Part shown: in pieces, positions 45,254-55,376 of the stretch | Position numbering within the stretch: position 1 is the first letter of the stretch | How the letters are laid out: the number at the start of each line of letters is the position of its first letter | DNA from: Sphingomonas sp. BK235 | Lineage (GTDB): Bacteria > Pseudomonadota > Alphaproteobacteria > Sphingomonadales > Sphingomonadaceae | DNA length: 64,000 nucleotides | Assembly (NCBI RefSeq): GCF_004345855.1 | Contig: NZ_SLXN01000005.1 | Span: forward strand, 248,001 to 312,000 | Direction: 5' to 3' | Translations under genes and position numbers: made by a program | The notes under the pieces: model-generated | What the model was told of the DNA's origin: nothing | The model's input: the letters and a program-made list of their open reading frames with translations, nothing else | Database searches by the model: none

Positions 45254-45660
45254 ATGCCGACCAGTTCCCGCGCCGAGCCTGCCGCACAGCGCCGCGACGA
45301 TCCGTTTGACGCCGCCGCCGCGCTGTTCGCGCGACGCGGCATCGGCGACACCCGGGTGGAGCAGATCACCGCCGCGGCGGGCATGGCCAGGGGCAGCTTG
45401 GGTCCGGACCCAAAAGGTTTATCGTCGCGGAAGCGGCTTACCCCGTCATCCCGGGCTCGACCCGGGATCCATGGTGCCGCGAGAGCAACGGGCGTTGCTC
45501 TCGTGGAGAAATGGATCCCGGCGCGAGGCCGGGATGACGATGAGGGAAGAGAAAGCGGCCTTCCTCATCGCAGCGCCGGATCCTTCTACCTGCGTTTTCC
45601 CGGCGCGAAGCAGGCGATCGCCCGCTGCCGGCGCGTCGTCGGCGCCGCGCGCCCCGGTCG
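45254..45660 (+). pseudogene. TetR regulator remnant interrupted by a palindromic element
   Basis: From ATG 45254 the frame encodes a TetR N-terminus: DPFDAAAALFARRGIGDTRV, EQITAAAGMARGS. The helix-turn-helix then breaks at codon 48 (45398) and resumes at 45578 with GSFYLRFPGAKQAI, the expected continuation (family: G-[ST]-[FL]-Y-x-[HY]-F). The intervening 180 bp contain a family A element and are exactly 60 codons with no stop, so the insertion is in frame; a Gly-Ser pair flanks both sides. Soon after GAKQAI the sequence becomes low-complexity and runs into the antisense glycerophosphodiesterase gene, so the ligand-binding domain is lost. The 3' limit is approximate. Confidence 0.7.
45445..45538. 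repeat. 94-bp palindromic element, family A, inside TetR remnant
   Basis: Left arm GTCATCCCGGGCTCGACCCG, right arm CCCGGCGCGAGGCCGGGATG plus AC, with a secondary hairpin inside (GAGAGCAACGGGCGTTGCTCTC cut at the loop). About 40-50 bp of extra sequence on each side also belongs to the interruption of the TetR helix-turn-helix. Confidence 0.85.
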
Positions 45661-45679
45661 AGCGCGCGGGCCGGCCGGC

Positions 45680-46627
45680 TCAGCGCAAGGTGGCGCGGTA
45701 GCGCAGCAGCGCCTCGGGCTCGTCGGTCTGGACGATGCTCACCCCCGCGCGCCACAGCCGACCCCAGACCGCTTCGGGGTCGCGCAGCGCCTGGACGTCG
45801 CCGCCATAGCCCTGCGCGAATCCCTCCCATAAGGTATTGATCCACAGCCGTACCCCGCGCTCGCGCGCGATCGGCGCCACCGCGCCGAGCTGCGCCGCGG
45901 TGAGCCGCGGCAGCTCGATCCCGAGCGGGCGCGCGTCTCCCTCGGTCTGATGGCGCAGCATCGCGGCGAGGTCGGCGTGATAGCCCGGGTTGAGCAGGAT
46001 CGGCATATAGCCCAGCCCCGCGAAGGTCGGCGCCGCCGCCATCGCGGGCGTGCCCGCGCCCACCTCGCTCTTCAGGATGATGTCGCGCTCCATCCCGGCG
46101 CGCCGCACCGCCGCGGCCACCTCGGCATAGACATTGGCCTTCACGTCGAGGTTGAGCAGGATGCGCCCGCGCGCGAGCGCCAGCAGCGCGTCGAGCGTCA
46201 GCACGCGTTCGTCGGTCACCTCCGTGCCCGCGCCGCCCTCGCCGTCGATGCCGCCGCGCAGGTGGAGCGCGGCGAGCTCGGCCGCGGTGAGCCGGTCGAC
46301 CGCGCCATGGCCGTCGGTGGTGCGGTCCACCGTGGCGTCGTGGAGGATCACCAGCACGCCGTCGGCGGAGCGGCGCACGTCCACCTCCATCACCTCGACG
46401 CCGAGCGCGACGCAGCGCTCGAGCGCGGCGCGCGAATTCTCCGGCACGCTGCCTCTCTCGCCGTGAAGCGGCGCAGGATTGTGGCAGCCGCGATGCGCCG
46501 CGACGATCAGTCCCCCGCGCGGGTCGGCGAGGCGCGCGCGGATCGCGGCGGTGTCGCCGGCAGGGCCGATGGTGGGATGACCGAGGGTGGCGAGCGTCAA
46601 CGCGCCCGCGAGCAGGGGAGCCAGCAT
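45680..46627 (-). CDS. Glycerophosphodiester phosphodiesterase, exported
   Basis: A 315-residue GDPD. N-terminal signal-like segment MLAPLLAGALTLATLGHPTI. Catalytic motif AAHRGCHN (His45, Arg46), PENSRAALERC, metal-site acids in EVMEVDVRRSADG (Glu81, Asp83), and His96 in VLVILHDATVDRTTDG. C-terminal GVSIVQTDEPEALLRY is typical. It hydrolyses glycerophosphodiesters to glycerol-3-phosphate and an alcohol in the periplasm. Start 11 bp after the TonB receptor stop on the same strand; very likely one operon, with the receptor importing its substrate (inference). Confidence 0.92.
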   Translation of the reverse strand: MLAPLLAGALTLATLGHPTIGPAGDTAAIRARLADPRGGLIVAAHRGCHNPAPLHGERGSVPENSRAALERCVALGVEVMEVDVRRSADGVLVILHDATVDRTTDGHGAVDRLTAAELAALHLRGGIDGEGGAGTEVTDERVLTLDALLALARGRILLNLDVKANVYAEVAAAVRRAGMERDIILKSEVGAGTPAMAAAPTFAGLGYMPILLNPGYHADLAAMLRHQTEGDARPLGIELPRLTAAQLGAVAPIARERGVRLWINTLWEGFAQGYGGDVQALRDPEAVWGRLWRAGVSIVQTDEPEALLRYRATLR

Positions 46628-46638
46628 GATCGTTCCGT

Positions 46639-49485
46639 TCACAGCGAAGGGGTGAGGCGCAGTCCGACCCAGAGCGTGGTCGGCACCGAATAATGATCCT
46701 TGAGCAGCGAGACGCCGGGGCCGGTCAGCGTCGTGATGCCGCGGTGCGTCGCGTTGCCGAGCTGGGCGATCAGGCTTGCCGCCGGCGTCAGCCGGTAGCT
46801 GGCGGCGAGATCGACCTGGCTGCGCGGCGCCCAATACAGGTCCTGCCAGCCGATGTTGCTCACCACCGCGCGCAGCGCGCGGCCCTGCCGGTTGAAGGCG
46901 GCGCGCAGCTCCAGCCCACCCGCGTTGTAGAACAAGGTGGCATTGGCGGTGTGGTCGGGCTGGCCCACCAGCCGGTCGACGGTGCGGCTGACGTTCACCC
47001 CCGGCGTCGGCGAGTAGGGGACCGCCATGCGGCCGTCGAGCAGCGCGACATTGGCCGAGAGGCCCCATCCCGCGAGCGGCGAGGCGACCGCGCGCAGGCT
47101 GTTGACCACGAGGCTGGCCTCGGCGCCGCGGATCCGCGCCGCGGCGGCGTTGGCGGGGGTGCTGACCGCGGCATGGCCGTAGGTCACGCCGTCGAAGGTG
47201 AAGGCGCCGACGCGCGTGAGCGTGAAGATCTCGTCGTGGATCCGCTTGTCGAACAGCGCGAGCGAGACCATCCCGTCGACCGCCTCGACGCGATAGTCGG
47301 CGGCGACGTCGAGGTTGCGCGACACGCGCGGGCGCACGTCGGGGTTGCCGATCGTCACGGTCACGCCGTCCGCCGCGGCATTGCCCTGGTCGGCGGGATT
47401 GACGAAGCCGATCGAGGTGCGCCCGGCATAAGCGTCATAGGGTGGTCGCCCGATGGTCCGGCTGAGCGCGGCGCGCAGATCGAGCAGCGGTGTCGCATGG
47501 ACCGTCAGCAGCGACGACGGCAGCCAGCGCCGATAGGAGGAAGCGGTCGGATTGGGCACATAGACATAGCCGCCGGTGGCGCGATCGAGCTGGCGCCGGC
47601 GCCCGACCGTCTCCTGCCGCGCCGCGTCGTAGCGCAGCCCGGTGACGAGATGCACCGTCTCGCTCCGCAGCGTCGCCATCGCATAGCCCGCGGCGATGCG
47701 CTCGCGATGTTCGAAATCGTCCTGATTGTTGTAGATCGTCTGGTCCGTGGCATTGTAGCCACGCGCGGGGGCCGCCTCCACCTGCGCCTGCGCGCGCCGC
47801 GGGTCGATCGCATACATGTTGAGCCCCAGGCCGCGCATCGGTGCGTCCGATTTGCCCAGCACCTCGCTCATGCCCAGCCGCGGCGCGGTGACATTGGGGG
47901 CGAACTCGCTGCGATCGATCGCGTAGCGCGGGCGATCGTCGGTATAGGCCGCGCCGACCGCGGCGCCGACCCCGCGATCCTCGGGCGCCTGGTTGATGGC
48001 GTAATCCAGCCGCGCGGTCGCGATCCGGTCGCTCGCGGTGCGGTGGTAATCGCGCGCGGGGCGCCAGTAGAGCAGGCTGTAGGCGTCGCGGTCGCCATAG
48101 GCCGCGGCGGTGATCGCGAACCGCTGGTCGCGCGCCGACGTGTCATAGTCGAAGCCGTAGGCCGCGGTGGCGGTCGGGCTGGCGCCCTTGCCGATGCCGC
48201 TGCGCCCGTCGGCGCCCGGCGCCGCCGCGGCCGGGCGCGCGACGTTGGTGGCATATTTCACCATGAACACCGGCTCGCCATAGGTGGCGTGCGAGACCGC
48301 GGCCCTGGCGGTGAGCGCGTGACGCTCGGCCGGTCGCCAGGTGGCGCCGACCTGCCCCAGGCGGGTGCGCGTGGTGATGATCTGATGCGCGTAGCCGACC
48401 TCGACGTCGCCCTTGGGATAATGGCCGCTGGTGGCGGTCTGCGCAGAGACGCGCTGGCGCTCGCGCGGGTCGACGATCAGCTCGTTGCGCTCCATGTCGT
48501 CGCGGAACGCGTAATAGCCGCCGGTGGCGAACAGCTCGAGCCGCGCGGCCGCGCGCGCCTCCAGCTTGGCGGTGACCCCGACGCGGCTGCGCGTGTCCAT
48601 CACATACCAATATTTGTCCTGCTGCGGCACCGCATGCCCGTTGCCCAACGCGGCGCCGCTCAGCAGCACGCCGGCATCGTCGTAGTAGCCGTAATGCACC
48701 GAGTCGGTGGTCATGTGCGTGGTGGTGTCGCTCGCCAGCGATTGGTAATTGGCGGACACGGTCGCGCCGAACTGATGCGCCGCGCCGAAACTGGTGCTGG
48801 CGGTGGCGATCACGCGGCCACCGGGATCGGGCTGCGCGCGCGGCCGGCCATTGTCGCTGGCATGGCCGAGCGAGCCCTCGGCGGTCAGGAACGGGGCGCC
48901 GCCATGTTCGAACGCCGAGCGCGTCCGCAGGTTGACCGCGCCGCCGATCGCGTGCGGGTCCAGATCGGGGGTGAAGCTCTTCACCACCTGGATCTCGCTC
49001 ACCATCGACGAGGGCAGGATGTCGAGCCGCACGCCGCGCGCGACCGACCCGATCGAGCCGTTGGGGGTGCCGGGCGACGCGATCGTCAGGCCGTCGATCG
49101 TGACATTGTTGTAGCTCGGCCCGAGCCCGCGCAGCACCGGTGTCACCGCTTCGTCGCGCGGATGCTCGTTGTCCGAGGTCGGCAGCACCGAGAGGCCGGG
49201 GATGCGGCGCAGCGCCTCGACGATCGTGGCGTCGGGCAGCGCGCGCACGTCGGTCGCGCTGACCACGTCGACGATGTTGGTGGCGCCGCGCTTGGCCGCG
49301 ATCGCGGCGGCATTGGCGCGGCGGATGCCGGTGACCACCACCTCCTCGCCCGGCGCCGCCGTGTCGCGCGCGGCAGCATCGGCGTCCGGTGCCGCCGGCG
49401 CGACCGTCTGTGCGATCGCCGGCAGCGCGGTGATCGCGGTGGCGGCGGCGAGCAGCCGCGCGAGCGCGACGGCATGATGATTCAT
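46639..49485 (-). CDS. TonB-dependent receptor paired with GDPD
   Basis: A 948-residue outer-membrane receptor of the large Xanthomonas/Caulobacter type. Signal peptide about 1-25, Ala/Asp spacer, GEEVVVTGIRRANAAAIAAK, plug VRALPDATIVEALRRIPGLS, then LDILPSSMVSEIQVVKSFTP and DLDPHAIGGAVNLRTRSAFE, which are diagnostic of that subfamily. The barrel ends LWVGLRLTPSL, so the last residue is Leu rather than the usual Phe/Trp. Co-directional with the phosphodiesterase 11 bp downstream. A role in uptake of phosphodiester-containing nutrients is inferred from this linkage. Confidence 0.93.
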   Translation of the reverse strand: MNHHAVALARLLAAATAITALPAIAQTVAPAAPDADAAARDTAAPGEEVVVTGIRRANAAAIAAKRGATNIVDVVSATDVRALPDATIVEALRRIPGLSVLPTSDNEHPRDEAVTPVLRGLGPSYNNVTIDGLTIASPGTPNGSIGSVARGVRLDILPSSMVSEIQVVKSFTPDLDPHAIGGAVNLRTRSAFEHGGAPFLTAEGSLGHASDNGRPRAQPDPGGRVIATASTSFGAAHQFGATVSANYQSLASDTTTHMTTDSVHYGYYDDAGVLLSGAALGNGHAVPQQDKYWYVMDTRSRVGVTAKLEARAAARLELFATGGYYAFRDDMERNELIVDPRERQRVSAQTATSGHYPKGDVEVGYAHQIITTRTRLGQVGATWRPAERHALTARAAVSHATYGEPVFMVKYATNVARPAAAAPGADGRSGIGKGASPTATAAYGFDYDTSARDQRFAITAAAYGDRDAYSLLYWRPARDYHRTASDRIATARLDYAINQAPEDRGVGAAVGAAYTDDRPRYAIDRSEFAPNVTAPRLGMSEVLGKSDAPMRGLGLNMYAIDPRRAQAQVEAAPARGYNATDQTIYNNQDDFEHRERIAAGYAMATLRSETVHLVTGLRYDAARQETVGRRRQLDRATGGYVYVPNPTASSYRRWLPSSLLTVHATPLLDLRAALSRTIGRPPYDAYAGRTSIGFVNPADQGNAAADGVTVTIGNPDVRPRVSRNLDVAADYRVEAVDGMVSLALFDKRIHDEIFTLTRVGAFTFDGVTYGHAAVSTPANAAAARIRGAEASLVVNSLRAVASPLAGWGLSANVALLDGRMAVPYSPTPGVNVSRTVDRLVGQPDHTANATLFYNAGGLELRAAFNRQGRALRAVVSNIGWQDLYWAPRSQVDLAASYRLTPAASLIAQLGNATHRGITTLTGPGVSLLKDHYSVPTTLWVGLRLTPSL

Positions 49486-49613
49486 CTCGAACTGTCCCCC
49501 CGATGGTGGCGCCGCCCGTGTCGGGAGGTCACCGCCGCCGAGTGTCGGCGCGACATGTCGTCCGGGTTACGGTTCGCCGTCGCGGGTCAGGCGGGGCGCG
49601 CCGCGCCCGCGGC

Positions 49614-49904
49614 TCAATACCCCGCCGCGCTGCAGAGCGATTCGAGCTTGCGCAGCCGCGGGTCGTCGGCGCCGACCTCGCGGCGGAAGCGCGCGCGATT
49701 GGCGCAGGCCTGGCGCTGGAAGGCGGGCGTGCCCGGGCGCGGCGCCACGCGCTGATGGCGGCGGATCGCCTCGGCCTGAGCGCCCATGCGCGAGCGGTGG
49801 AACGCGCCCTCCGCGGCCTGTGACGGGCTGATCGCGGGCGCGAGATCCTGCGCGGCGGCGGGGGTGGCCAGACAGGCCAGCGCGATGACGGCGATGCGGT
49901 TCAT
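49614..49904 (-). CDS. Small secreted hypothetical protein
   Basis: A 96-residue protein with signal peptide MNRIAVIALACLATPAAAQ and a mature helical part containing two Cys (RQACANRARFRRE and LESLCSAAGY) that could pair. AAGGAGG 5 nt before the ATG is the strongest ribosome site in this region. No named family recognised; probably periplasmic. Confidence 0.75.
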   Translation of the reverse strand: MNRIAVIALACLATPAAAQDLAPAISPSQAAEGAFHRSRMGAQAEAIRRHQRVAPRPGTPAFQRQACANRARFRREVGADDPRLRKLESLCSAAGY

Positions 49905-50032
49905 GCGACCTCCTTCGTCCGACGTCGGGCCTAGCGCGCAGCGCACCGGCGACAAGTCGCGCGCCGCGAGCCGTGCCCGCGCGTCGGTCGGGCGCTGGGG
50001 CGCGGGAAGACAGGGCAGGGTGCCACCCTGCA

Positions 50033-50054
50033 GCGCGCCCGCCGCAGGGCGCGC
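50033..50054 (-). terminator. Hairpin after the sensor kinase gene
   Basis: 8-bp stem GCGCGCCC, loop gccgca, GGGCGCGC, 11 bp beyond the kinase stop, with a second hairpin (GCAGGGT-gcc-ACCCTGC) just beyond. No T-run. Confidence 0.4.
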
Positions 50055-50065
50055 CTTCCACCGGC

Positions 50066-51445
50066 TCAGCTCGCCATCGGCAGCCGCAGCCGCACCAGCA
50101 GCCCGCCGAGATCCTCGCTCTCTTCCAAAGCCACGGTGCCGTCGTAGATCTCGGCGACGTCGCGCACGATCGCGAGGCCGAGCCCGGTGCCGGGCTTGCC
50201 GGTGTCGAGCCGGACGCCGCGGTCGAAGATGCGGACGCGGTCGGCCTCGGGGATGCCGACGCCATCGTCTTCCACCACCACCTCGACGAAGCCGGCCTGC
50301 GCGCCGACCGTGACGAAAACGCTGCCGCCACCGTATTTGGCGGCGTTCTCGACGAGATTGCCCATGATCTCGTCGAGGTCCTGGCGCTCGATATGCGCCA
50401 CCAGATCCTTCGGCCCGGTCATGTCGATGCGGACGTGCGGGTAGAGCCGCTGCACCGCGCGCTCGACCGATTCGACGCTGGGCCACACCGCGGCGCGGCT
50501 GTGCGCCGAGCCGCGCCGGCCCACGGCGCGCGCGCGCGCGAGGTGATGGTCGACCTGGCGCCGCATCGTGCGCGCCTCGCGGATCACCGTGGTCGCGAGA
50601 TCGTCCGACTGGGCGGTGGCGGCGTTCATGATCACGGTCAGCGGCGTCTTGAGCGCGTGCGCCAAGTTGCCGGCGTGGCGCCGCGCCTCCTCCGCCTGGG
50701 TCTCGTTGTGCGCCACCAACGCGTTGAGCTCCTCCACCATCGGCAGCAGCTCGAGCGGCATCTTGCCGCTGATCCGGCTGGAGCGGCCGGCGCGCATCTT
50801 GGCGATCTCGATCCGCAGCCGGCGCAGCGGCAGCAGCCCGTAGAAGGTCTGCAACGCCGCCAGGATCACCAGCCCGACACCGAGGAGCACGAAGCTGCGC
50901 ACCAAGGTGCGGCGCAGCACCGCGATCTGCGCGTCGAGCGCCTCGCGGCTCGACGCCACCTGGAAGCGCCAGCGCACCTTGGAGCCGGGCAAGGTGACGT
51001 CGCGCTCGACGATGCGCAGCTTCTCGTTGGAGAATTGATCGCTGTCGTAGCTATGAACCGCCCGGTCATTGTGCTGCTTGCCGTAGGCGAGCTGGCGGTC
51101 CCACAGCGAGCGTGACGGGAAAACCTCGTGCCCGGGCGCGGAGACCTGCCAGTACAGGCCGGAATACGGCTCGAGGAAGCGCTGGTCGGCGGGCTCGCGG
51201 TTGAAGGTCACCTCACCGGTCGAGTCCATCTCGGCCGAGACGAGTAGCGAGCGCAGCACATATTCGAGCTGGTCGTCGGCATTGCCCGTCACCGCGCCGA
51301 CCAGCACACGATCCAGCGCGAACCCGCCGCCGAACAGCAGCGCCGAGATCCACAGCACCGCGATCAGGATCATGCGCCGCGTGATCGAGCCGCGCGCGCG
51401 CGGTGCCTCGACCGGCGCGTCGACGGCGGGGTCGGCCGCGGTCAC
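50066..51445 (-). CDS. Sensor histidine kinase (PhoQ-like)
   Basis: A 459-residue membrane kinase. TM1 about 25-45, periplasmic sensor about 46-180, TM2 about 184-204, HAMP-like linker, dimerisation/H-box NLAHALKTPLTVI with His263, N-box DEIMGNLVENAAKYG, G boxes VEDDGVGIPEAD and GKPGTGLGLAIVRD. The A-H-A-L-K-T-P H-box matches PhoQ-type kinases. The N-terminus lists an Ala/Pro-rich cytoplasmic tail. Third gene of the PepSY-regulator-kinase cluster; starts 4 bp after the regulator stop. Confidence 0.93.
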   Translation of the reverse strand: MTAADPAVDAPVEAPRARGSITRRMILIAVLWISALLFGGGFALDRVLVGAVTGNADDQLEYVLRSLLVSAEMDSTGEVTFNREPADQRFLEPYSGLYWQVSAPGHEVFPSRSLWDRQLAYGKQHNDRAVHSYDSDQFSNEKLRIVERDVTLPGSKVRWRFQVASSREALDAQIAVLRRTLVRSFVLLGVGLVILAALQTFYGLLPLRRLRIEIAKMRAGRSSRISGKMPLELLPMVEELNALVAHNETQAEEARRHAGNLAHALKTPLTVIMNAATAQSDDLATTVIREARTMRRQVDHHLARARAVGRRGSAHSRAAVWPSVESVERAVQRLYPHVRIDMTGPKDLVAHIERQDLDEIMGNLVENAAKYGGGSVFVTVGAQAGFVEVVVEDDGVGIPEADRVRIFDRGVRLDTGKPGTGLGLAIVRDVAEIYDGTVALEESEDLGGLLVRLRLPMAS

Positions 51446-51449
51446 GCGA

Positions 51450-52115
51450 TCAGGCGTCCGGATCGTCCAGGCTGTAGCCCAGCCCGCGGATCGTGGTGAT
51501 CACGTCCTGGCCCAGCTTCTTGCGGATCCGCGTGACGAACACCTCGATCGTGTTCGAATCGCGGTCGAAGTCCTGGTCGTAGATATGCTCGATCAGCTCG
51601 GTGCGGCTCACCACCTTGCCCTTGTGGTGGAGCAGGTAGCTGAGCAGCTTGTATTCCTGCGCGGTGAGCTTCACCGGCTCGCCGTTGCGCGTCACCTTGC
51701 CCGAGCGGGTGTCGAGCCGCACGTCGCCCGCGGTCAGCTCGGACGAGGCGTTGCCCGAGGCGCGGCGGATCAGCGCGCGCAGCCGCGCGATCAGCTCCTC
51801 GGTCTGGAACGGCTTGGCGACATAATCGTCGGCGCCGGCGTCGAGCCCCGCGACCTTGTCGGACCAGCTGTCGCGCGCGGTGAGCACCAGCACCGGGGTG
51901 GTGCGCCCCTCCTTGCGCCAGCGGTCGAGCACGGTCAGCCCGTCGATCTCGGGCAGGCCGAGGTCGAGCACGATCGCGTCATAGCTCTCGGTCGAGCCGA
52001 GGAAATGCCCCTCCTCGCCGTCGGTGGCGAGATCGATGGCATAGCCCGCTCCCTCCAGCGTGGACTTGAGCTGCTGGCCGAGGTTCGGCTCGTCCTCGAC
52101 GATGAGCACGCGCAT
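51450..52115 (-). CDS. OmpR-family response regulator (PhoP-like)
   Basis: A 221-residue regulator. The receiver has acidic pocket VEDEPN, phospho-acceptor Asp51 (IVLDLGLPEIDG), Thr/Ser and Lys (ADDYVAKPFQ). The C-terminal winged helix (about 125-218) has KLTAQEYKLLSYLLHHKGKV, SRTELIEHIYDQDFDRDSNT and the recognition helix VFVTRIRKKLG. Partner of the adjacent kinase. Targets unknown; PhoP-like systems respond to envelope or cation stress, and the neighbouring PepSY gene fits envelope sensing (inference). Confidence 0.95.
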   Translation of the reverse strand: MRVLIVEDEPNLGQQLKSTLEGAGYAIDLATDGEEGHFLGSTESYDAIVLDLGLPEIDGLTVLDRWRKEGRTTPVLVLTARDSWSDKVAGLDAGADDYVAKPFQTEELIARLRALIRRASGNASSELTAGDVRLDTRSGKVTRNGEPVKLTAQEYKLLSYLLHHKGKVVSRTELIEHIYDQDFDRDSNTIEVFVTRIRKKLGQDVITTIRGLGYSLDDPDA

Positions 52116-52130
52116 TACTGATGATCCCCC

Positions 52131-52436
52131 TCAATTGCCGGTTCGGCCGATGATCTGCCCCGAACGCCCGTCCACGTCGACCCAGATCACGTTGCCGTCG
52201 CGCAGGAACTTCAACGTGTAGATGCCGCTGGGCATCTCCAGGTCGACGCCGATATATTGCGCGCCCTTCATCGTCGGCAGCACGCGCCGCTCGATCTCGG
52301 GCAGCGGCAGGATCTTGCCCGCGCGGCGCGCCTGCAACGCCACCGCCCCCTCGCGCACCTGCTCGGGCGCGGCCTCGACGGGCGCGGCAAGCAGCAGCGG
52401 GAGCAGGGGAAGCAGCATTCTCACCGGTGCTGGCAT
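52131..52436 (-). CDS. PepSY-domain periplasmic protein
   Basis: A 101-residue exported protein: signal segment MLLPLLPLLLAAPVEAAP (an internal ATG at 52418 would start directly here), then EQVREGAVALQARRAGKILP and a PepSY domain (VLPTMKGAQYIGVDLEMPSG, YTLKFLRDGNVIWVDVDGRS). PepSY domains are thought to inhibit proteases or to sense in the periplasm. It sits 15 bp upstream of the response-regulator gene and likely heads the three-gene operon. Confidence 0.88.
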   Translation of the reverse strand: MPAPVRMLLPLLPLLLAAPVEAAPEQVREGAVALQARRAGKILPLPEIERRVLPTMKGAQYIGVDLEMPSGIYTLKFLRDGNVIWVDVDGRSGQIIGRTGN

Positions 52437-52577
52437 AGGCGGAGGGGCTTGAACAGCCTGTGAATGATGGCGTCGCGCGGGCAACCCGCCGTGTCGCGAG
52501 GATGTTCCCGCGCGCCATGGCCGATCCGCGCCCGCGCCGCCATTGCCAGCCGCGCCCCCGCCACCTAGGTCCGCGCG

Positions 52578-54356
<1,779 letters not shown>

Positions 54357-54439
54357 GCGCCGGCGCGCGGTTCGCTCCGACCGACTACCGACCACCAGCC
54401 ACTACCCGGCGCCGCCCATCCGAGTGCCCGCCTGCCTTC

Positions 54440-54533
54440 GTCATCCCGGCCTTGCGCCGGGATCCAACCGTCCGCGCACGCAGCGCCGGTGAAGCTCGCG
54501 GCACGATGGATCCCGGCGCAAGGCCGGGATGAC
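54440..54533. repeat. 94-bp palindromic element, family A
   Basis: Perfectly complementary 27-bp arms: GTCATCCCGGCCTTGCGCCG and CGGCGCAAGGCCGGGATGAC. An extra partial arm (GGCCGGGATGACGA) is duplicated right after it at about 54543-54557. It lies in the gene-free stretch 54357-54704, which otherwise shows nothing recognisable. Confidence 0.85.
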
Positions 54534-54704
54534 GAGGGCAGCTGGCCGGGATGACGAAGGCAGGGGCGACGGGTTCCTCCGACAAAGGCGCCGGTCCCGT
54601 TCGCGCCCATCGTTGCGCCATGATCGTCGGGCGCCCCGAACCCCTGATCGGACAAGGCCCACCTCAGCCTGCTACACCGCGCGGTCGCGCGCGCCCCTCC
54701 GCCG

Positions 54705-55304
54705 CTACGCCTCCGCGGCGGCGCGGTCGCGCAGCAGCATCTCCCGCGCCAGCTCGCGCGCGCGGCCGCGGGGCAGCTCCAGCGCGCGCGCCATCGCCGC
54801 GCCCAGCAGCGCGTCCCCCAGCGCCGCCAGCACCAAGTGCAGCGTCTCGTCGCGGATCGGCGCGTCGGGGCGCTCCTCGTCGCGTGCCAGCTCCTCGACC
54901 AGATCGTGGATCGCGGTCAGCACGGGGTCGAGCGCGTCGCGGTTACCGGTCAGGATCATCCAGCTCGCCAGCGCGCCCGCACCGCCGCGGCCGAACGCGT
55001 CGAACACCACGTCGACCAGCTCGGCCGGGTCGCGCTCGGCGCGCGAACGACGCACCGCGTCGCGGATCGTATCGACGATGCTCGCGGTCATCCGCTCGAT
55101 CAGGGCGCGTTGCAGCCCATCGGCCGAGCCGAAATGGTGGAGCAGGTTGGCGTGGGTCCGCCCGACACGCCCCGCCACCGCCTTGAGCGTCACCGCCTGC
55201 GGCCCGTCCTCGAGCAGCAGCGCGCGCGCCGCCTCCAGCGCCGCGTCGCGCGACGCCTCGGGCGTCAGCCGGCGGCGGGGGAGGGCAGCGGTCGCCCGCG
55301 TCAT
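54705..55304 (-). CDS. TetR/AcrR family regulator
   Basis: A 199-residue repressor. HTH about 15-60: RDAALEAARALLLEDGPQAV, TLKAVAGRVGRTHANLLHHF, the helix-turn-helix ending typical of TetR proteins. The C-terminal ligand domain is helical and Asp/Ala-rich with one cluster MILTGNRDALDPVLTAIHDL. No obvious target gene is adjacent (repeat downstream, GNAT gene upstream on the same strand), so its regulon is unknown. Confidence 0.9.
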   Translation of the reverse strand: MTRATAALPRRRLTPEASRDAALEAARALLLEDGPQAVTLKAVAGRVGRTHANLLHHFGSADGLQRALIERMTASIVDTIRDAVRRSRAERDPAELVDVVFDAFGRGGAGALASWMILTGNRDALDPVLTAIHDLVEELARDEERPDAPIRDETLHLVLAALGDALLGAAMARALELPRGRARELAREMLLRDRAAAEA

Positions 55305-55376
55305 CGGATCGTTACCAGTCGGATTACGGAACGTTGCTGCCCTTGTGCCGGGTTCGGCGCCGAAAGCAACCGATCA

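Noticed and set aside
46693..49755. A 1020-codon open frame on the + strand opposite the TonB receptor
   Set aside because: Arg/Gly/Ala/Asp-rich translation with no domain, typical of antisense frames in GC-rich DNA; the opposite strand encodes a clear receptor.
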